Shown here: piece by piece, positions 8,152 to 13,818 of the stretch
Numbering within the stretch: position 1 is the first letter of the stretch
Layout: every line of letters starts with the position of its first letter
NCBI GenBank assembly: GCA_000432895.1
Contig: FR889462.1
Coordinates: 1 to 13,818, forward strand
Direction: 5' to 3'
DNA: 13,818 bases
DNA from: Firmicutes bacterium CAG:449
GTDB taxonomy: Bacteria > Bacillota_I > Bacilli_A > RFN20 > CAG-449
Notes under the pieces: model-generated
Databases searched by the model: none
What the model saw: only the letters and a program-made list of their open reading frames with translations
What the model was told of the DNA's origin: nothing
Position numbers and translations under genes: made by a program

Positions 8152-10469
8152 AAAAAATAACATTATTACTACCATGTCTATTTTTACTTGCATGCTCAAA
8201 TCAATCTTCAGAAACAAATTCATCAGGTTTCATTAATAACTCTGGAGAAATACCATCAATTAACTTAAATGATGCTGAAGATTATAATCCAAATAAAGAA
8301 GAAAATGGTGATCAATTTAATTTTGATGGAAATTATACTGCTCCTGAGTTAGTAATTGATGGTTATAAAAACGATTCCCAATGGCAAAATTCTTCTCCAA
8401 AAGTTATTTTTGGTGCACAAAACAATGCTAGTATGATTATGTATCGAGGAGAAAGTGCTTTATTTTGTTTCTTTGAAGTCAATGATATTGATATTCAAAC
8501 TGTCGGAAACAATAACGGAGATGATGTAACTAAAGGTGATTCAGTAGAAGTTTATTTTGACTTTAAAAATGATGGATCTAATAAACCTCAATCTGATGAT
8601 ATCCAAATTAATATTGGTGCACACGGCAAAACTAGAATCTTTGTTGGATCTAATGGTCAATGGGGCTCATGGAATGGATTATTAGACTATAGCATTGTTT
8701 TAGATGGAACTTTAAATAATGACACTGATAATGATAAAGGATATGCAGTAGAATTAATGATTCCATATGCACAAGTTGGTATTAGTAAAAATTCTACATT
8801 TGCTTTTTCAGTAGGGCATGTTGAAAGAGGAAAAGATTCCACTAATGAAACTTTACCTTACACTTGGGGAGGATTAACTTATGAAGGTTCATTTGTTGAT
8901 CCACAATCACCAGCAACTTATGTTGTTTATCAAGGTAATAATTTTTATTCTCGAGATAATGTCCCAATGAATCAAATTAACATTACTGGCACAATTATAG
9001 ATCAACAAAATAACAAAGTTGAAAACGCTAAAGTAAAAATTAATGATCAAGAAACATTGACTACTAAAGATGGAAAATATACTTTAACTAATGTTGATCC
9101 AAATAATAATACAATAGTTGAAATTTCTAAAGATGGCTTTAAAACATATACAAAGGAATTAACTTCTACTTTATTAAAATCAACAAAAACTGGAAGTTTA
9201 AATTTAGATTATGTTTTAATTAACAATTCTTTACAAATCAAAAAAACAATTTCTGGTATTGTAAAAAATCCTTCTGAAGGAATTATTCAAGATTGTTTAA
9301 TTGAAATTGATAATCAAAAAATTTTAACAAATAATGAAGGTAAATTTTCTATCGAAGTTGTTCTTGATAACGATTTAATTTTAACTGCTTCTAAAGAAAA
9401 TTATAAAACTTCTTCCACCACTTTATCATTAATTGATATTGTTTCAAAGAATTCTTTAGATTTAGGAACTATTGAATTATATTCTCCTTCTTCCAGTTTT
9501 ACTTTTGGAGGTAGTAGAGGAATAACAAAAATAACTAGTGAAGTGTATCGTGGATTTGAAGGAATTAATTTTACTTTCAAATCAAGTCAAGCCATTTCTA
9601 ATGGTGATCATGTTGAATTATTTATCGATACAAATTCTTCTTTCCATGGAAGAGATGATTCTGATTATCGAATTGATTTTAAATCCGACAGTAGTTTTTC
9701 AATTGTAAACTTTGGTAATGGTAGCAACAATATTCCTTCTACTTCTAAAATAATTAATAATGCTTACTTAAAAGGTACTACTTACTATATGGATGTATTT
9801 ATTCCTTATACATTCTTAAGTATTTCACCAACTGATATTATTGGTATTTCTTGTGGAGTATGGTCTGAAGCAAATAAAGATTGGGATGGTTGGAGTTATG
9901 CAGGAGCTGGTTTTGAAGATTATGTAGCCCCTGAATACACTGATCAATATTGTCGAATTAGTTTAGATAATGGATTATATAGAGCTATTAACAATCAAAT
10001 TAAAGCCACTAAAATTTATGGCCGAATAGTTGATAGCAATAATAATCCTGTTTCAATTGCTTTAATTAATAGTAAACAAGTTAATGAAGATGGAAGTTTT
10101 GCTATATGGGCCATAAATGGTAGTGATTTCGAACTAATAATCACTGCAAATGGTTATATAAGTCAAAAAATTAAAATTTTAGGCACCGATTTAAATGGAA
10201 ATGCTTTAAAGAAAACAATTACTTTATCAAAAGGAGAATGTTTAATTAAGGGAACATGTAATGTTAATGGAGCAAAAGTTTATTATCAAGAAAATCCAAA
10301 CATTTTTACTTATGTAGAAAATAATACTTATTCACTTGCTATTCCAACTTCATCAAACGCTCATATTGTTTTTGAAGCCAATGGATATAAAACTTTAACC
10401 AAAGCAATTGGTAAAGCAAGTTTAGTTAATCCAACTTATACTTACAATTGCATTATGGAGGCAAACTAA
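8148..10469 (+). CDS. Surface lipoprotein with CBM9-like and carboxypeptidase-regulatory-like modules
   Basis: A 773-residue predicted surface carbohydrate-binding lipoprotein without a recognisable enzyme domain. The signal peptide ends in lipobox LLAC with lipid Cys16, followed by a Ser/Asn/Glu-rich tether to about 60. Module order, as I read it: a CBM9-like domain (about 64-262) with IDGYKNDSQW (70-79), DSVEVYFD (131-138) and LMIPYAQV (203-210); two carboxypeptidase-regulatory/Ig-like domains (about 277-345 and 365-430), each with the pattern ITGTI...V.NA.V.I....T.T..DGKYTL; a second, divergent CBM9-like domain (about 445-610) with IPY at 552-554 and GISCGVWSEANKDW (566-579); and two more regulatory-like domains (about 615-690 and 695-773). 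The start codon is GTG, chosen because AAGGAGG lies 7 bases upstream and the signal peptide follows. It overlaps the TGA of the previous gene by 4 bp (GTGA). It probably captures glycan for the neighbouring enzymes (inference). Confidence 0.85.
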   Translation: MKKITLLLPCLFLLACSNQSSETNSSGFINNSGEIPSINLNDAEDYNPNKEENGDQFNFDGNYTAPELVIDGYKNDSQWQNSSPKVIFGAQNNASMIMYRGESALFCFFEVNDIDIQTVGNNNGDDVTKGDSVEVYFDFKNDGSNKPQSDDIQINIGAHGKTRIFVGSNGQWGSWNGLLDYSIVLDGTLNNDTDNDKGYAVELMIPYAQVGISKNSTFAFSVGHVERGKDSTNETLPYTWGGLTYEGSFVDPQSPATYVVYQGNNFYSRDNVPMNQINITGTIIDQQNNKVENAKVKINDQETLTTKDGKYTLTNVDPNNNTIVEISKDGFKTYTKELTSTLLKSTKTGSLNLDYVLINNSLQIKKTISGIVKNPSEGIIQDCLIEIDNQKILTNNEGKFSIEVVLDNDLILTASKENYKTSSTTLSLIDIVSKNSLDLGTIELYSPSSSFTFGGSRGITKITSEVYRGFEGINFTFKSSQAISNGDHVELFIDTNSSFHGRDDSDYRIDFKSDSSFSIVNFGNGSNNIPSTSKIINNAYLKGTTYYMDVFIPYTFLSISPTDIIGISCGVWSEANKDWDGWSYAGAGFEDYVAPEYTDQYCRISLDNGLYRAINNQIKATKIYGRIVDSNNNPVSIALINSKQVNEDGSFAIWAINGSDFELIITANGYISQKIKILGTDLNGNALKKTITLSKGECLIKGTCNVNGAKVYYQENPNIFTYVENNTYSLAIPTSSNAHIVFEANGYKTLTKAIGKASLVNPTYTYNCIMEAN

Positions 10470-10470
10470 A

Positions 10471-12873
10471 ATGAAAAAAATTAATAAAATATTACTTTCA
10501 ACATTATTTCTTTTAACAGGTTGTAATGATGTAAATGATATAGAAACTATAAAAATATTTTCTCATTTAGGAAAAATTGAAGAACAAGAAACCTTTAATA
10601 ACAAATTCGATGAAACAAAAATTCCTGGACAATGGTCTGAATATGGTGTTGGCGATCCTTTCGTTTATCGATTTAATGGAAGATATTATTTATATTGTTC
10701 AACAAAAAACTTTGAAACAGGAGTTAGAGGTTGGGTTTCTGATGATTTAATTAATTGGGAACAACTAACTGGAGAGGGATTAGAAACAGGTTATGTTAGT
10801 AATGATGCCTGTACAACCACTGCCTATGCTCCAGAAGTAATCTATTATGATGGTTATTTCTATATGCTTCAATCTCAAGGTGGAAATGGACATTATTTAT
10901 TAAAAGCGGATAAACCAGAAGGACCATTTATTAAAGTTAAAGATAATTTTGGTGAATCAATTGATGGATCATTCTTTTTAGATGATGATGAACAATTATA
11001 TATGTTAAGAGCTTCAAATACCGGAATTAGATTAATCAAATTTAATGATGATTTATCTATTGGAGTTTCTAAAAACCTTGATAATACACAACTTGGTGGT
11101 TGGACTGAAGGGCCTTATTTATTAAAAAGAGATGGAATATATTATTTAACATATACAGGTAATAATGTTATTTCCGAAGGATATAGAGTTGGTTATTCTT
11201 ACGCTACAGGAGAACTATTCGATCGATCAGCATTTACAGAAGGCGATACAATTTTACTTAGCACCGATACTGATTTTAAAGGTTTAGGACATTCATCAAC
11301 TGTGCTTGGTCCTGATTTAGATTCATATTATATCGCTTACCATAATTTAAATTCTTCAGGTGGACCAGATCGTAGTTTCAATATTTCTAGATTATCTTTT
11401 TCCGGTACAGAAATGTGTGTTGATTACGCTTCTTTACACAATAACTATAAACCTAAAAAGGCTACTTTTATTGCTCAAGATGAAACTTCATTAACTAAAG
11501 AAAATAATTTTATCCTTTCAAATATTGAAACAAGTAATATATTTACTTCTGAATATAATTTTACTGGTGATAATACAAAATTTATTTTCTCTTATCAAAA
11601 CAATGATAACTATGCATATGTAGAAATAAATAATAAAACTTTAAATTTTTCTAAAGTTGAAAATGGTCAAACAAATCTTATTACTAGTGAATCATTAAAG
11701 AAAAATTATGATTTAAACAAATTGCATACTATAAGAATCGCATATAAAGATAATAAAACATCAATATATTTTGATAATATGAATAAAATTACCACACTAG
11801 ATACTTCTTTAGCAAAAGGTAAAATTGGCTATATTAAATCAAATAATACAAATATTTACTATACAGCTTTTTCTAATGTTGCTTTTGGAACTTCAAGCAA
11901 TGATGAAGTCTTTCAACAAAAAGTATTAGCCAATAACTATTACTATTCTTCTTTTTCAAAAAATTCTGGTTTAATTGAAGAAAAAATTAATGATGATGAC
12001 GAATATGGTGATTACTTTAATGGTAAACTCAATAGCTATGATTTAAAACTCTCTAAAAAAGATTATGCTATTTATCGTATGTCAGTTAGTGAAGATGGAA
12101 TCTATGGACTAGATTTTATTCTAGATCAAAAATATGCAAATAAAAAATTAATTATTCAAGTCGATGAAAATAAACCTATTAGAATGACTATTCCTTCTAG
12201 TAATGATGCTTCTTTCCAATATGTCAAAAGTTATATTGGCGATATAAATTTAAGTAAAGGTTCTCATTACATCACTATTATTGGTGACGATGAAATTGCT
12301 TTCCATTCCTTTGAAATTTTTAAATCTTCTGCTTCTTGGCCAAAATTTGAAAACGATTTATCTAGTTATGTTTCTAAAGGAGCTAAATATATTAACTCTT
12401 GGAAATTATTAGATAATGGTCATTATGCTTTAGCAGGTAATAGAAACTTAATGTATTTTGGTGATGGAACATTTACTGACTTCACTCTTGAAGTGGATAT
12501 TAAACTAGTTGGTGAAACTCAAGCTAATACTTGTGGAGTTATTTTAAGAGCTAATAATCCAGCCTTCGCTTCAAACGATACAATGGCTTCCATTCAAGGT
12601 TATTATTGTGGATTCAATAACTCAAAAACATTCATTTCTAAATGTGATTACAATCATTCCGATATTGATATTTCAGCTGATGCATTAAAAATTAATTCTG
12701 ATGAATACCATCATTTAAAAGTAGTAATAAGAAATAATCATATTAGTTTAGATTTAGATAATGGTAAAAGTAAATTAGAGTACTCTGATTCAATTGGTTT
12801 TAGTCATGGTAATATTGGTTTATATACCGATGGTGCTGCGGCTATTTATAAAAACATAAAAATATATCATTAG
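10471..12873 (+). CDS. Lipid-anchored GH43-type glycoside hydrolase, paralogue of the cytoplasmic enzyme
   Basis: An 800-residue extracellular counterpart of the glycosidase at 6112-8151. It has a lipoprotein signal peptide with lipobox LTGC (Cys18) and only about 40 residues of tether before the propeller. The catalytic triad is intact: Asp62 in VGDPF, Asp165 in SIDGSFF and Glu213 in WTEGP, plus the LGHSSTVLGP motif (His274) and YYIAYH. After the propeller come a LamG-like domain (about 345-475; FTSEYNFTGDN...GKIGYIKS), a CBM6-like domain (about 490-620; YAIYRMSVSEDGIYGLDF, then LIIQVDENKPIRMTIP, then LSKGSHYITI), and a C-terminal concanavalin-like domain (about 640-800; FTLEVDIKL...CGVILRANNP...GNIGLYTDG). 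The order matches the cytoplasmic paralogue throughout. It starts one base after the previous stop, with GGAGG at 10457-10461. It probably cleaves surface-bound glycan so that fragments can enter the ABC importer. The substrate is not determined. Confidence 0.87.
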   Translation: MKKINKILLSTLFLLTGCNDVNDIETIKIFSHLGKIEEQETFNNKFDETKIPGQWSEYGVGDPFVYRFNGRYYLYCSTKNFETGVRGWVSDDLINWEQLTGEGLETGYVSNDACTTTAYAPEVIYYDGYFYMLQSQGGNGHYLLKADKPEGPFIKVKDNFGESIDGSFFLDDDEQLYMLRASNTGIRLIKFNDDLSIGVSKNLDNTQLGGWTEGPYLLKRDGIYYLTYTGNNVISEGYRVGYSYATGELFDRSAFTEGDTILLSTDTDFKGLGHSSTVLGPDLDSYYIAYHNLNSSGGPDRSFNISRLSFSGTEMCVDYASLHNNYKPKKATFIAQDETSLTKENNFILSNIETSNIFTSEYNFTGDNTKFIFSYQNNDNYAYVEINNKTLNFSKVENGQTNLITSESLKKNYDLNKLHTIRIAYKDNKTSIYFDNMNKITTLDTSLAKGKIGYIKSNNTNIYYTAFSNVAFGTSSNDEVFQQKVLANNYYYSSFSKNSGLIEEKINDDDEYGDYFNGKLNSYDLKLSKKDYAIYRMSVSEDGIYGLDFILDQKYANKKLIIQVDENKPIRMTIPSSNDASFQYVKSYIGDINLSKGSHYITIIGDDEIAFHSFEIFKSSASWPKFENDLSSYVSKGAKYINSWKLLDNGHYALAGNRNLMYFGDGTFTDFTLEVDIKLVGETQANTCGVILRANNPAFASNDTMASIQGYYCGFNNSKTFISKCDYNHSDIDISADALKINSDEYHHLKVVIRNNHISLDLDNGKSKLEYSDSIGFSHGNIGLYTDGAAAIYKNIKIYH

Positions 12874-12881
12874 GAGGACAT

Positions 12882-13818
12882 ATGAAACAAACAAAAAAAT
12901 TACTCTTAGTTTTTTCCATGTTAGCTTTAATAAGCTGCGGAACTTCTTCAACTTCTGAAGAAAATAACAATTCTTCTAGTTATCAAACAAGCAATACTTC
13001 AACTACAACAAGTCAATCATCTTCAAGTACTACTTCTAAAGAAGAAAAACAAACTATTACTGGTAAAGTATCTCATTTTATCGATGGCAATTTAGAAAAT
13101 GTTGATGTTAAGATATCTTCTTTAAAAGATAGTATTAAAACAAATAGTGAGGGTTTATTTGAAATCAAAGATATTGAAATTGATAAAAAAGCCACTATTA
13201 CTTTTTCTAAAGATGGTTTTATTTCTATCACAAGAAAATTATCTGAGTTTTCTTCTTTAACAAATTTAGATATCTCATTAGCAAAAAATGGTACAGAATT
13301 TGGTAAATTAGTTAGCAAAACATGGACAAATTATGAAGCATTTACTGGTTCGATATCTCGTAGTAAAGAAGGAATATATGTCTTACTTTCTTCAGAAAAT
13401 ACAGTCTTTACTTCTGAAGATAGAAATTCAAGAATTGAAGTATATATTTCTACTAACGAAGTTTCTAATAAACAAGATAAAAATGTCACCAAACTTGTCA
13501 TTTATAAAAATGGTGATGTTGATGTTTCTTCTTATGGAAGAGAAATTGATACTTCAAAAGGAGAAGCAAAAGCAAGTGTTGACACTTCAAACAATAAAAC
13601 AAATATAACTTTATTAATTCCTTATAATGTAATTAATTCAACACAAGAAAGCATTATTGGTGTCTCAATGGGATTGTGGTCAGAAACTGATATTGATTGG
13701 GCACCAATGAATGCTTTACAATCTAATAATATCGCTTCTGTGGAAGATCCAAGCCAATATGTTAGAGTTGATAAAAATAATAATTGCTTTAGATGTATCA
13801 TGAATTGCTATCCAGAAG
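12882..13818 (+). CDS. CBM9-like lipoprotein, 3' end outside window (partial)
   Basis: An open frame of 312 codons begins at ATG 12882 and is still open at the window edge, so the protein is C-terminally incomplete here. The ribosome binding site TAGGAGG (12871-12877) overlaps the stop codon of the preceding gene. The N-terminus is a lipoprotein signal with lipobox LISC (Cys19). A low-complexity Ser/Thr/Asn-rich linker follows (about 20-55). Next is a carboxypeptidase-regulatory-like domain (about 57-125, TITGKV...VDVKIS...TNSEGLFEI...FSKDGFIS). Last is a divergent CBM9-like domain (about 140-312) with IPY (246-248) and GVSMGLWSETDIDW (260-273). The last two match the middle of the lipoprotein at 8148-10469, so the genes are paralogues. 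It is most likely another surface glycan-binding protein of the locus. Open frames at 13073-13318 (reverse) and 13333-13608 (forward) are shadows of this gene. Confidence 0.85.
   Translation, partial: MKQTKKLLLVFSMLALISCGTSSTSEENNNSSSYQTSNTSTTTSQSSSSTTSKEEKQTITGKVSHFIDGNLENVDVKISSLKDSIKTNSEGLFEIKDIEIDKKATITFSKDGFISITRKLSEFSSLTNLDISLAKNGTEFGKLVSKTWTNYEAFTGSISRSKEGIYVLLSSENTVFTSEDRNSRIEVYISTNEVSNKQDKNVTKLVIYKNGDVDVSSYGREIDTSKGEAKASVDTSNNKTNITLLIPYNVINSTQESIIGVSMGLWSETDIDWAPMNALQSNNIASVEDPSQYVRVDKNNNCFRCIMNCYPE

Noticed and set aside
12940..13050. Low-complexity ACT/TCT/TCA-rich stretch as a tandem repeat
   Set aside because: It encodes the Ser/Thr-rich tether of the lipoprotein and has no regular repeat unit.
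13073..13608. Two open frames (reverse 13073-13318, forward 13333-13608)
   Set aside because: Both fall within the open frame that starts at 12882 with a lipobox signal peptide and strong ribosome binding site, and so are shadows of that partial gene.

Overview
The window is very AT-rich (by eye about a quarter to 30% G+C). It uses the standard bacterial code: tryptophan is encoded by TGG and the gene at 6112-8151 ends in TGA. Strong AGGAGG-type ribosome binding sites, four N-terminal lipobox signal peptides, a CcpA-type operator and Gram-positive-style sugar ABC transporter genes point to a low-GC Firmicute or a Mollicutes-like relative with code 11 (for example the Acholeplasma/Anaeroplasma/RF39/Erysipelotrichia neighbourhood). 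It is not a Mycoplasma or Spiroplasma that reads TGA as Trp. The species cannot be named from this sequence.

Layout: two divergent transcription units flank a 256-bp control region (2677-2932). Leftward are an AraC-family regulator (1885-2676) and, 9 bp behind it, an MsmX/UgpC-type sugar-transporter ATPase with an unusually long C-terminus (52-1875). Rightward runs one tightly packed operon: a solute-binding lipoprotein (2933-4294), two MalF/MalG-type permeases (4303-5214, 5223-6110), a cytoplasmic GH43-type glycosidase (6112-8151), a lipoprotein of carbohydrate-binding (CBM9-like) and carboxypeptidase-regulatory-like modules (8148-10469), a surface GH43-type lipoprotein (10471-12873), and a second, smaller CBM9-like lipoprotein that starts at 12882 and runs off the right edge. 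Gaps in the operon are at most 8 bp, and one pair overlaps by 4 bp.

How it fits together (inference): the window looks like a Gram-positive-style polysaccharide/oligosaccharide utilization locus. Lipid-anchored carbohydrate-binding proteins would hold the glycan at the membrane and the lipid-anchored GH43 enzyme would trim it. The binding protein and two permeases, powered by the ATPase encoded across the divergent promoter, would import the fragments. The cytoplasmic GH43 paralogue would finish the digestion. The AraC protein probably senses the sugar, and a perfect cre match between the two units suggests carbon catabolite control. The substrate is not identifiable from sequence alone; arabinose-, xylose- or galactose-containing side chains are plausible because GH43 enzymes act on them.

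The control region holds a strong leftward promoter (TTGACT, 18 bp, TATAAT with an upstream TG), a 9-bp inverted repeat across that promoter, three copies of an A7-GT(C/T) motif, and the cre site. I saw no RNA genes, CRISPR arrays, insertion sequences or convincing terminators, and no gene-free stretch over 300 bases.
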